Assembly (NCBI GenBank): GCA_030028905.1
Contig: JALDYZ010000001.1
Coordinates: forward strand, 1-64,000
Length of the DNA: 64,000 nt
Direction of reading: 5' to 3'
Source: Ferirhizobium litorale
GTDB lineage: Bacteria; Pseudomonadota; Alphaproteobacteria; Rhizobiales; Rhizobiaceae
The translations under genes and the position numbers were made by a program. The first letter of the stretch is position 1, and each line of letters begins with the position of its first letter. The notes beneath the pieces were generated by a model. That model made no database searches. It was not told where the DNA came from and worked only from the letters and a program-made list of their open reading frames with translations. Shown here one piece after another: positions 8,082 through 16,271 of this stretch.

Positions 8082-8801
8082 ATGAACGACCTGGCACAGA
8101 AGGTCATCGATGCCCACGGTGGCCTCGATCGTTGGAAGAGATTTGGCAAAGCCACGGCACACCTCAAGCAGGGAGGTGCCTTGTGGTCTCTCAAGGGACA
8201 TGCCGCACAACTCGACGACGTAAACCTGACCGTTGGTCTCGGCGCGCAGTGGGCTTCACATTCGCCCTTCAGCGCGGACGGCCGGATCAGTCACTTCAAG
8301 CCCGATCTTGTAACGATCACCGATTCGGCTGGAAAGGTCGTGGAAAAACTCGACCAGCCGCGAGCGTCCTTTGCTGGCCATACACTCGAGACGCCGTGGT
8401 CTGACCCGCAACTCGCTTATTTTGCCGGCATCGCTATGTGGACCTATATCAATATGCCTTTTGTCCTGGCCGCGCCTGGCGTCGAAACCACCGAAATCGA
8501 CAACTGGACCGAGAACGGGGAAACCTGGCAGCGTTTGCGCGTAACGTTCCCATCGAACATTGCGACGCATTCAACGATTCAGACGCTTTACGTGGACTCG
8601 TCCGGTCTGCTCAAGCGCCATGATTACGATGTGGAAATTGCAGGCAATACGCCCGGTGCGCACTACATCTCCGACTACATCGACATAGACGGTATCAAGT
8701 TCCCGAAGCGCCGTCGCATCTTCCCGAGGCAGCCTGATGGAAACTCGCTTCCGGAGCCGTTGGTTGTTTCGATCGATCTCTCGGACATCAGGCTGAGCTA
8801 G
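8082..8801 (+). CDS. conserved hypothetical protein
   Basis: A 239-aa protein that I do not recognise as a named family. It starts MNDLAQKVIDAHGG and is rich in beta-strand patterns, with a repeated hydrophobic/polar alternation (TTEIDNWTENGETWQRLRVTF, then ISDYIDIDGIKFPKRRRIF). This resembles periplasmic lipid-binding folds, but there is no clear signal peptide. It follows the alpha/beta hydrolase by 30 bases on the same strand and probably shares its transcript. The start at 8082 has GGAG at good spacing; an in-frame ATG at 8070 is less well placed. Confidence 0.75.
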   Translation: MNDLAQKVIDAHGGLDRWKRFGKATAHLKQGGALWSLKGHAAQLDDVNLTVGLGAQWASHSPFSADGRISHFKPDLVTITDSAGKVVEKLDQPRASFAGHTLETPWSDPQLAYFAGIAMWTYINMPFVLAAPGVETTEIDNWTENGETWQRLRVTFPSNIATHSTIQTLYVDSSGLLKRHDYDVEIAGNTPGAHYISDYIDIDGIKFPKRRRIFPRQPDGNSLPEPLVVSIDLSDIRLS

Positions 8802-9006
8802 CGGGGTTTTCGTACAGGATCGAGCAAAGCCGCGGGCGTTGTCCTGGAGACACCGCCCGCTTCCCACGTGTTGGCTCGACCGGACTTTTCGTTCCCGCAC
8901 TCGACCTCCCCGCGCGCCGGGACGTCGTTTGCCACGAAACTCAATGCCTTTCTGACAATCACGGATGAGCAGGAAGGCCAACCGGAGAAGCCCGGGCATT
9001 TCAGCA

Positions 9007-10227
9007 TCAAGAATCAGTGAGCCGACGGTCGAGTAACAAGGCTACGAGTTCGGCAGCTCCAGCAGTCAACCCGATCAGCCAGATATTTCCGCCGCTCACG
9101 ATGCCCGCGCCAATCGCGCTTCCAATTGAGAAGCCGAGGTACATTGTTGAAGTGTTGAGAGATAACGACACCGATGCCTGAGACGTCGACGACGCTGCGA
9201 TCAGACGTGCCATCTGAGCCGGGAAGAAGGACCAGACGCTGAATCCCCAAACCGCGATAGCAGTGAGCGCGGGAGCAAACGCAACCGCCGGGGAGAGTTT
9301 GGTGACGGCTGCCAAAGCAATAAACGACAATGCTAGCAGAACAAGCGAAGCGGCCGCGACCCTTCTCGACCCAAAGCGATCGTTCAACGATCCTCCCGTG
9401 GCAACACCTACGGCGGCAGCAATACCCCACATGGATACCGTAGCGGCGACACCAGTAGCGTCGACGTCGAGGACCGATTTGAGGTACGGTGCGATGTACG
9501 GGTATGCCGTATACGCGCCTATCGACCAGAACAACGTGATTGCCAGGAGTTTCAGAATAGCGACCTGGCGGAATACACTGATCCGCTCGGAGAGGCTTGC
9601 TACGATCATTCCCTCGGCAACCGAGCGCTTGACGCCGGAAAGGATGCCGACGATTGCAACGAGACCCATGACTGCTACTGCCAGGAACGTGGCCCTCCAG
9701 CCGAATGTATGCCCGACGACAGCACCGAGAGGCAGGCCCAGCGCGATAGCGATGGTCATCCCACCGCTGACGATTGCGAGTGCTCGACCGCGTCTATGCG
9801 GACCCGAGATCGCTCCTGCGAGGGCGTTTGCGCTTGGCACATATAGGCCAGAGGCAATCGCCATAAGCACGCGGGCAATCATGAGGGTCGTGAAGGTCGT
9901 CGAGAAGGCAGCAAGGAGATTACCGGTGGTGAAAATCGCCATGGCGAAAATCAAGGTGTCGCGTCGGTTCAGTTTGCCGGTTGCGATCGTGGTGATGGGC
10001 GAGCTGACGGATAGGACGAGCGTGAATACGACAACGAGCATCGCAGTGGCCGAAAGCGACATCCCGAGATCGTCTGCGATGGTAGGCAGAAGGGGAGCGA
10101 TCATGAACCCTTCGGTGCCGATCGCGAATGTGCCGAGCGCTAGAAAGTATGCTGGGACAAGCGACAGTGCCGTCGTGTCGGTGGCCGCCGCGACCTTGTG
10201 ATCTCTGATTTCAAGGAGGTCTGACAT
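9007..10227 (-). CDS. MFS drug/sugar efflux transporter (DHA1-like)
   Basis: A 406-aa inner-membrane protein with 12 predicted spans, typical of the AraJ/YdhP-like DHA1 efflux group of the major facilitator superfamily. Visible features are the FAIGTEGFMIAPLLPTIADD segment in span 1 and the motif-A region around TGKLNRRDTL between spans 2 and 3. Proteins of this group export sugars, drugs or other small molecules by proton antiport; the substrate is unknown. The ATG is preceded by AAGGAGG-like sequence on the coding strand region. It lies about 60 bases after an SDR gene on the same strand, probably in one transcript. Confidence 0.88.
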   Translation of the reverse strand: MSDLLEIRDHKVAAATDTTALSLVPAYFLALGTFAIGTEGFMIAPLLPTIADDLGMSLSATAMLVVVFTLVLSVSSPITTIATGKLNRRDTLIFAMAIFTTGNLLAAFSTTFTTLMIARVLMAIASGLYVPSANALAGAISGPHRRGRALAIVSGGMTIAIALGLPLGAVVGHTFGWRATFLAVAVMGLVAIVGILSGVKRSVAEGMIVASLSERISVFRQVAILKLLAITLFWSIGAYTAYPYIAPYLKSVLDVDATGVAATVSMWGIAAAVGVATGGSLNDRFGSRRVAAASLVLLALSFIALAAVTKLSPAVAFAPALTAIAVWGFSVWSFFPAQMARLIAASSTSQASVSLSLNTSTMYLGFSIGSAIGAGIVSGGNIWLIGLTAGAAELVALLLDRRLTDS

Positions 10228-10289
10228 TTGACTTTCCTCGTGGAACTACCCGCGCCGGATGGCGGGGGCAGTCGCACGCTCACGGGGCC

Positions 10290-11048
10290 TCAGACGGGAA
10301 TCGGGTTTTCGGCCAGGGACTGATTGAAGCCATGCACGAACGCGTGCTCCCGGCTGCCCGGATTGTCGCGAAGTGGCGCGATTTCGTCGACGTAGACTTC
10401 CGGATCTTCGGTTTCGAGACCCTTCATCGTTTTCTCGATGAATATATGGAGTGGCATCGCACGTGGGTCGCCGCTCTTCTTCACGAGATCGGTATCCACC
10501 CACGGCGGAGCGATTTCCTGGACCTTCACATTGGTGTCGCGAAGCATGAAACGCTGTGACATCGAATACGAATGCAGGGCCGCCTTCGTTGCGGAGTAGA
10601 CGGCGTTCGAGGCCAGAGGGACGAATGCGAGAACGGAGGTGTTGTTTATGATGGTCGCGGTCGGCTGAGACTTTAGATGCTCGATGAGCGCCGATGTCAT
10701 CCGGATTGGGCCGAGCAGGTTAGTCTCGATAATTCGACGCGATACTTCGTCGTCGACCGAGCCGGAAACGTCATCGAACGGCATGATTCCGGCGTTGTTG
10801 ATCAGGACGTTGAGTTTGGGATATTCCGCAACAAGCTTCTTGGCCACGCGGCGGATGTCGTCAATATCGTTGATATCGAGCTCGACACCTTCAATACCCG
10901 GGTTTGACGCGCAAACGTCCTCCAGGAGCGCCTTGCGGCGTCCGGCGACAATAACTTTGTTGCCGAGCTTGTGAAACGCTTCGGCTAACCCGCGACCTAT
11001 GCCCGAGGTACCACCGGTGATGAATATCGTATTGCCTGTAGTTTTCAT
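10290..11048 (-). CDS. short-chain dehydrogenase/reductase
   Basis: A 252-aa SDR oxidoreductase of classical size. The NAD(P)-binding motif is FITGGTSGIGRG near the N-terminus, NNAGI follows at about residue 87, and the active-site pattern is a serine in NTSVLAF with YSATKAA. The extended C-terminal region resembles DltE-type oxidoreductases. The substrate is unknown. It precedes the MFS gene on the same strand and follows the large regulator gene at a distance of about 250 bases, so it likely has its own promoter in that gap. Confidence 0.87.
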   Translation of the reverse strand: MKTTGNTIFITGGTSGIGRGLAEAFHKLGNKVIVAGRRKALLEDVCASNPGIEGVELDINDIDDIRRVAKKLVAEYPKLNVLINNAGIMPFDDVSGSVDDEVSRRIIETNLLGPIRMTSALIEHLKSQPTATIINNTSVLAFVPLASNAVYSATKAALHSYSMSQRFMLRDTNVKVQEIAPPWVDTDLVKKSGDPRAMPLHIFIEKTMKGLETEDPEVYVDEIAPLRDNPGSREHAFVHGFNQSLAENPIPV

Positions 11049-11300
11049 TCTGGATCTCCTAGTCGAATAGACCGCACGACCTTAGGCATGTCGGTGCGGC
11101 TTCGATTGGAGAATCATGTCCCAAAAGTCTCTGTCTCAAATGTCATTGAGAAGGCGTTTTCGGACGCGCATAATTGTGGGGGCTAAAGCTCGGCGTCGGC
11201 CAATCCGCGAGTGCGGTCTTCATGCGGTTTGAGCCACCGTTTGAGGGTAAGCGGCGGTTGTCCAAATGAGCGGAGAAATGCCCGCCGCATTCAGAGGCAG

Positions 11301-14051
11301 CTACCCGAACCGCGGTGCGGTCAACCCCACTATCTCGGACGCAACCGAAAGATCATCTGTTCTTGAGCCAGGCTCAAATCTAGCGACAATCGCTGCGAGA
11401 TCTTCCGTCGAACGCTGCTCCGGTACTTCAAATTCATAAGCGGTTAGCGCGCATCGTAACTCCCAGAAAATCGCTCCGGCTAAACGGGCGGTGTCCGTTG
11501 CTTCCTGGAGAAAAGCGTTCGCGGCAACAGGATCTGTGGGACGAACCGCTATGGCCTTCAGACGTAGCACCTCAGCGCGGCACCACCCCCCATCTCCCGC
11601 CAACGCCCGTTCGATCTGATCGAGTGGGGCGCGTGTGCCGGCGACAACTACCAGGTATTCGAGCCGCATCCCGTACGCGTCTGCGAGCACTGTGTTCATT
11701 GCGGAATCGTTCTGGTCTTCCGCAAGCAGCAGTTGGCGGTAGGATTTGATCCACTGCTGCCAACGGATTAGGCGGTGTTCCTTTGCCAGCTTTTCGGCCG
11801 TATCGAGATGGCCAAGTGCGATCGACCGACGTCCCACCAGAAAATTGATCGGGAATGCGCTCAGCATGAGCAGCAAGCAAGTGACGATTGCGTAGTCAAG
11901 CTTTTTAGCCTCGGCGACAGATTCTTCGAGCACCGTCAGGGAGCCGATAATTTTTCCCTCGAGGAAATCCACGAAAACCAGGACGGCGAGCGCGATGATG
12001 CGCTGGTCGAATCCCATGCCATGGTTCGCCGTGCGCCGGACTTCTCCGCTCGCGTCGCGGAACGACCCGGCAAGTTCATCGCGAGAGGATCTCAAATCTC
12101 CGTGGAACAGGTAATTGTGTTCGAGCATCCGGCTGAAGGTTTCACGCGGAAGCTGGGTGTAGCGTTCGCGGAGTTCCAATGCCTGTTCGATTGCTTCTCC
12201 GTATCTCCCGTGAGACGTCAGCAAAGCAGTGAGCCCACTCTGGGCGGTCACGAGTTTACGCACGTTTCCGATGCTGTCGGCGATTTCAACCGCTCGGCGG
12301 AACTCCGCGAAGCACTCGGTATCTGCCGGGAAACCTCTCATGTGATAGAGGGCACCTCCTCTCGAAAGGCGCAGATCCAGTTCAGTTTCAGTGCCTTCCA
12401 ATGGCGAGTCGACTATCCTCTTGAGTGCGCGCTCGATCACGTTGATCTGTTCATTCATAAGGCCGAGCTGAACCCAAAAGATGTTTGAAGAACTTGCCAA
12501 CTCAACACCGACATGGCTGACACCCTCCGTCTCAAGTGTCCAGTTAATGGCGCTTCGGATATCGTGAATCAGGTCTCCGTACCGCCGCATCCAGTCAGCG
12601 GTAGGCAATGAGGTCCAATCGCTTGCAGCACGGGAGAGTGCGTTCTCACAGTACGCGGCATGTGCAAGACGAAGCGCGACCCGATTGCCGCTCTGCTCGA
12701 CTTTCTCCAAGGCGTAGCTACGCGTCGTCTGCAAGAGCCTGTAGTTGCCGTCGCCGCCGCTGACCGAGAGCAGGGATTTCAGAAACAACCCGTCGAAGGC
12801 CTGGTAAAAATCATCGGTCGACATTGCTGACGCGCTGATCGTGAGAGCGGCATCCGTGCTGAACGCCCCCGCGAACATTGCCAAGTAATCGAAGAGGAGG
12901 CGTTCCTTTTCCGTGAGGTTCTCGAAGCTCCAGTCAAGGGTGGCCCGGAGAGTCTGCTGGCGCGGGGGAGCCGTGCGGCGTCCTCTGCGCAGGACGGAGA
13001 GCGGATTGTCGAGCGACCCTACAAGATGAGCCAGCCCGAGGTTGGCCGCGCCGGAAGCGGCAAGTTCAATTGCCAGCGGGATCCCATCGAGACGCCGGAC
13101 AACTTCGGCAGCGGCGGAGATCGTCTCGTTGCTCCCGAAGCTCTCCCGTTCCGAAGACAGGAGGACACGGTCGACGAAGAGTTCCACCGCAGGATACGAC
13201 CGAATATCCGATGGTCGGGCATCTTCTGGCGGGACGGCCAGCGATGGCAGTTGCCTGATCCTTTCGCCCAAGACGCGTAGTGGCTCGCGGCTGGTTGCGA
13301 GAACGGTCACGTCATCGGATACCGCAATTACGTCTTCGACTAGAACCGCAATTGATGCAATCAAATGCTCGCAATTATCCAATAAAATTAGATATTTATG
13401 TTGACAAAGAGCATCAAGAACGGCTTGCCGGGTGTCCTCCAGAAGCGAATTGAAGCCAAGCAACGTTGCAAGGGTAGGAATGATTTCGCTTTCTTCGCTC
13501 AGCGAGCCCAGGTCAACGAAAAGGACTTCTCGTTCGGCGCTCGCGATTTCGGCAACTGCCAACGCCACGGATGTCTTTCCGACGCCTCCGGTCCCCGCGA
13601 TCGTAACAATCCGGTTCTGCGAGACCAAGGATGAGATCTCGGCAACCATGCTATCACGGCCGATCAGACGCTCGGTGAGACGGGGCAAGCTTTGGTGGAG
13701 TCGCCGGACGGCCGTGGGTTCTCTGGGCTGGGATGGGGCGACCCCAATCTCCACGGGCATTACGAACACATATCCGCGTCCGGGTACGTTCTCGATGTAT
13801 CGTCCGGTCTGTCGGTCGCCGAGCAGCTTCCGTAGCGTGACGAGATGAACCCTCAACGCACCCTCTTCGACGGTGGTGTCGGGCCAGACTTGGGCGATCA
13901 ACTTTTCCTTGCTGATGATTTCTCCGGCCGAAGATGCGAGCACAGCCAGAATGTCGAAAGCCTTTCCTCCGAGTTGAAGGGTTTTTCCCGACTCGGTCAG
14001 CTTTCTCTGGGACGGGTCAAGCTCGAAGCGCCCGAATTTCAAAACTGGCAT
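11301..14051 (-). CDS. winged-helix / NTPase / TPR transcriptional regulator
   Basis: A 916-aa multidomain regulator. Residues about 1-100 form an OmpR/PhoB-type winged helix (FGRFELDPSQRKL, then GALRVHLVTLRKLLGD and NVPGRGYVF). Residues about 130-430 form an NB-ARC/STAND-type ATPase with the P-loop AGTGGVGKTS and the Walker B-like YLILLDNCEHL. The rest is helical with TPR-like repeats. Such proteins sense a signal through the repeats and use nucleotide binding to switch DNA binding; no receiver domain or phospho-Asp is seen. It sits upstream of the SDR and MFS genes on the same strand and opposite no operon, so those are its likely targets. The ATG at 14051 is preferred to a GTG nine bases earlier. 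Confidence 0.87.
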   Translation of the reverse strand: MPVLKFGRFELDPSQRKLTESGKTLQLGGKAFDILAVLASSAGEIISKEKLIAQVWPDTTVEEGALRVHLVTLRKLLGDRQTGRYIENVPGRGYVFVMPVEIGVAPSQPREPTAVRRLHQSLPRLTERLIGRDSMVAEISSLVSQNRIVTIAGTGGVGKTSVALAVAEIASAEREVLFVDLGSLSEESEIIPTLATLLGFNSLLEDTRQAVLDALCQHKYLILLDNCEHLIASIAVLVEDVIAVSDDVTVLATSREPLRVLGERIRQLPSLAVPPEDARPSDIRSYPAVELFVDRVLLSSERESFGSNETISAAAEVVRRLDGIPLAIELAASGAANLGLAHLVGSLDNPLSVLRRGRRTAPPRQQTLRATLDWSFENLTEKERLLFDYLAMFAGAFSTDAALTISASAMSTDDFYQAFDGLFLKSLLSVSGGDGNYRLLQTTRSYALEKVEQSGNRVALRLAHAAYCENALSRAASDWTSLPTADWMRRYGDLIHDIRSAINWTLETEGVSHVGVELASSSNIFWVQLGLMNEQINVIERALKRIVDSPLEGTETELDLRLSRGGALYHMRGFPADTECFAEFRRAVEIADSIGNVRKLVTAQSGLTALLTSHGRYGEAIEQALELRERYTQLPRETFSRMLEHNYLFHGDLRSSRDELAGSFRDASGEVRRTANHGMGFDQRIIALAVLVFVDFLEGKIIGSLTVLEESVAEAKKLDYAIVTCLLLMLSAFPINFLVGRRSIALGHLDTAEKLAKEHRLIRWQQWIKSYRQLLLAEDQNDSAMNTVLADAYGMRLEYLVVVAGTRAPLDQIERALAGDGGWCRAEVLRLKAIAVRPTDPVAANAFLQEATDTARLAGAIFWELRCALTAYEFEVPEQRSTEDLAAIVARFEPGSRTDDLSVASEIVGLTAPRFG

Positions 14052-14237
14052 CGCCAACACCCGTCAAACTGGCCCTCGGCGATCGCTTGGCGCGCTCCCT
14101 TGTCCGCAAGGAGCCAAAAGCTTGGCTCTCCTTAGCGCTGGCAGATCAAACCGTTAGTAAACGGAACTAAATTAGCACGTCCGTTTTGGCAACGAACTTG
14201 GGAGGGTACCCGCAAGAAAAAAAGGCAAGTAGCGCAC

Positions 14238-14999
14238 CTATGCGTTGTATCCGCCGTCCACATTCAGGACACTCCCGGTTATGAACGACGATGACGGGCC
14301 TGCAAGGAAGAGAATGGCGTTCGCGACCTCTTCGGGAGTTCCTAGCCGTTTGAGAACGTTCGACTGCATTTCCGCGTTTAGGTCATCGCGAGACGTTCCC
14401 GGCAATTCAGTACGGATAGCGCCAAGTTGGATGACATTGACGTTTATACCCCGCGGCCCGAGATCGTGTGCCGCGCCGCGGAAAAAGGCGGTGATAGCAG
14501 CCTTGCTGGCCGCGTAGTCGGCGAGCCCGGGTGCACCCACCCTGTCGGCCAGGCTGGCGCTTAAAGCTATTATTCTCGCGCCGGATTCCATGAATCTGAC
14601 CGAGGATCGCACCAACAACATGACGGCCCTAACGGTAGTGGCGTATTGCCGCTCGAGCGCTTCTTCGTCGACGTCCACGTCATCGACCTGCCAGTGCGCG
14701 CGATGGCGAGCGTTGGTGATGAGAACGTCGATGCGACCCAAGGACGAGGCAACGCTCCTGGTGAGTCTGGAACAGTCCACCGCGGATGCACTGCTTGGCC
14801 ATCTATACATTTCCACCCGACCGCCGAGTCTCCGGAGGTCATTGAGGAAAGACGCATCCAGAACTTCCTCGTCGACCGTAAGGGCAAGATCTGCTCCGGC
14901 TGAAGCAAGCAGGTTGGCCGTGGCGAGCCCCACACCATGATTGGCATTTGTCAGCAGGACCACTCGCCCAGCTAGTGGCTTTGAGGTCGAGCCCAGCAT
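14238..14999 (-). CDS. short-chain dehydrogenase/reductase (FabG-like)
   Basis: A 253-aa SDR. It has a modified cofactor motif (LLTNANHGVGLAT, with Thr-Asn-Ala in place of the usual Thr-Gly), ITNARH where NNAG is usual, ALSAS with YAASKAA for the active site, and the C-terminal FITGSVLNVDGGY typical of FabG-like members. The altered glycine motif and NNAG segment may weaken or change cofactor binding. The start MLGSTSKPLAGR was chosen because the upstream frame has no family similarity. It is divergent from the cytochrome c gene. Confidence 0.82.
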   Translation of the reverse strand: MLGSTSKPLAGRVVLLTNANHGVGLATANLLASAGADLALTVDEEVLDASFLNDLRRLGGRVEMYRWPSSASAVDCSRLTRSVASSLGRIDVLITNARHRAHWQVDDVDVDEEALERQYATTVRAVMLLVRSSVRFMESGARIIALSASLADRVGAPGLADYAASKAAITAFFRGAAHDLGPRGINVNVIQLGAIRTELPGTSRDDLNAEMQSNVLKRLGTPEEVANAILFLAGPSSSFITGSVLNVDGGYNA

Positions 15000-15412
15000 T
15001 TCTAGCACGGGTAATTCCTTTACGAAATTGGCCGATCGGCCAAACAAAGCGTACCCACTGCTACCGCGATACGGTGGACGCATAATGCCGTCTTGTACGA
15101 TCGAGGCGCTACGTGAATTGAGGTAGCGGGAACCGCCGTACCGCTTCGTTGGCCGGGTGATTGGTGACTTCGCGGAGCGTTCGCAGACCGAATGATCGCT
15201 CGAAGACCCCAAAAGTTGCCCCAGCGCCCATAACGCATCTTAACAACCCTTAACTCGCAGGCGCGGATGCGCGGCGATAGCGTCCGCCTCGACAAGCAAA
15301 CTGTCATCGCCGGGAGGGGGCGGCGTCGACCCTCCTGAGCCAAGTGGACCTTGGTCGGACGAGGATCAACAGAGCGACTGGCGAATTTATTTTTGTTTCC
15401 AAGGAGATCTAC
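15000..15412. promoter_or_regulatory. divergent intergenic region
   Basis: About 410 bases between an SDR gene (minus) and the cytochrome c operon (plus). No gene is credible here. It should carry both promoters; AAGGAG at 15401-15406 is the ribosome site of the cytochrome gene. No palindromic operator stood out. Confidence 0.5.
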
Positions 15413-15790
15413 ATGAAGAAGGCAGCCCAACTCGCGGCGATGGCAATTCTCGTAGTCACAATGCCTCTGTCTGTTGCGAAGGCCGATGGCGACCCGGGCA
15501 ACGGCAAAAAGCTCTTCGCCCGATGCAGCGCCTGTCATGTGACCGGCGATCAAAACAGGGTCGGTCCCGGACTTCAGAACATCGTCGGACGTCCGGCCGG
15601 AGCGGTGGCCGGATACAAGTACTCCGCAGCCATGAAGAGCTCAGGGCTAGTTTGGAATGACGTGACGCTGGACGCTTTCCTCAAATCTCCGCAGGCGATC
15701 GTGAAAGGTTCCCGTATGAGTCTCAGCCTTCCCAAGGATCAGGATCGAGCGGATGTCATCGCTTATCTGAAAACCCTCATCGCCCAATAA
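15413..15790 (+). CDS. class I cytochrome c
   Basis: A 125-aa exported c-type cytochrome. Residues 1-24 form a Sec signal peptide ending in VAKADG. The haem site is CSACH in [11 protein letters not shown], and the axial methionine is likely the one in [20 protein letters not shown]. It resembles mitochondrial-type cytochrome c2. It is followed after 22 bases by the iron-sulfur subunit of a molybdenum hydroxylase, so it is the likely periplasmic electron acceptor for that enzyme. AAGGAG precedes the ATG. Confidence 0.9.
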   Translation: MKKAAQLAAMAILVVTMPLSVAKADGDPGNGKKLFARCSACHVTGDQNRVGPGLQNIVGRPAGAVAGYKYSAAMKSSGLVWNDVTLDAFLKSPQAIVKGSRMSLSLPKDQDRADVIAYLKTLIAQ

Positions 15791-15812
15791 TTTCGGGGCA
15801 CGGAGAAAACCC

Positions 15813-16262
15813 ATGAAGACCCTTGAAATTAACGGTCAATCCCATCAGGTCGACGTTCCCGACGACATGCCCTTGCTCTGGGTTCTCAGAGATGTGCTCG
15901 GCATGACCGGCACGAAGTTCGGGTGCGGGATCGCTCAATGTGGAGCTTGCACGGTTCATCTGGACGATACAGCAGTGAGAGCCTGTCAGACGACAATGGA
16001 CATGATTGACGGAGAGAAGATCACCACGATCGAAGGTGTCGCTTCGACGGAGATCGGTGCGAAGGTACAGGCAGCGTGGCTCGATAAGGAAGTCGTGCAG
16101 TGCGGGTATTGTCAATCCGGGCAGATCATGTCCGCGATCTCGCTCCTCGCGTCGAACCCCAAACCTACTGACGCCGAAATAGACGAAGCGATGTCTGGAA
16201 ATATCTGCAGGTGCGGAACATACGTCCGTATCCGCGAAGCAATTCACTCCGTAACCGCGTGA
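15813..16262 (+). CDS. molybdenum hydroxylase iron-sulfur subunit (IorA-like)
   Basis: A 149-aa protein with two [2Fe-2S] clusters. The N-terminal plant-type ferredoxin site is [15 protein letters not shown] with a further cysteine in RACQTT. The C-terminal helical cluster site is [10 protein letters not shown] and [12 protein letters not shown]. This is the small subunit of isoquinoline 1-oxidoreductase/aldehyde oxidase-type enzymes, carrying electrons from the Mo centre to the cytochrome c. The large subunit gene follows after 9 bases. It has no signal peptide and is presumably exported with the large subunit, which has a Tat signal. Confidence 0.92.
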   Translation: MKTLEINGQSHQVDVPDDMPLLWVLRDVLGMTGTKFGCGIAQCGACTVHLDDTAVRACQTTMDMIDGEKITTIEGVASTEIGAKVQAAWLDKEVVQCGYCQSGQIMSAISLLASNPKPTDAEIDEAMSGNICRCGTYVRIREAIHSVTA

Positions 16263-16271
16263 GGCTCCAAG

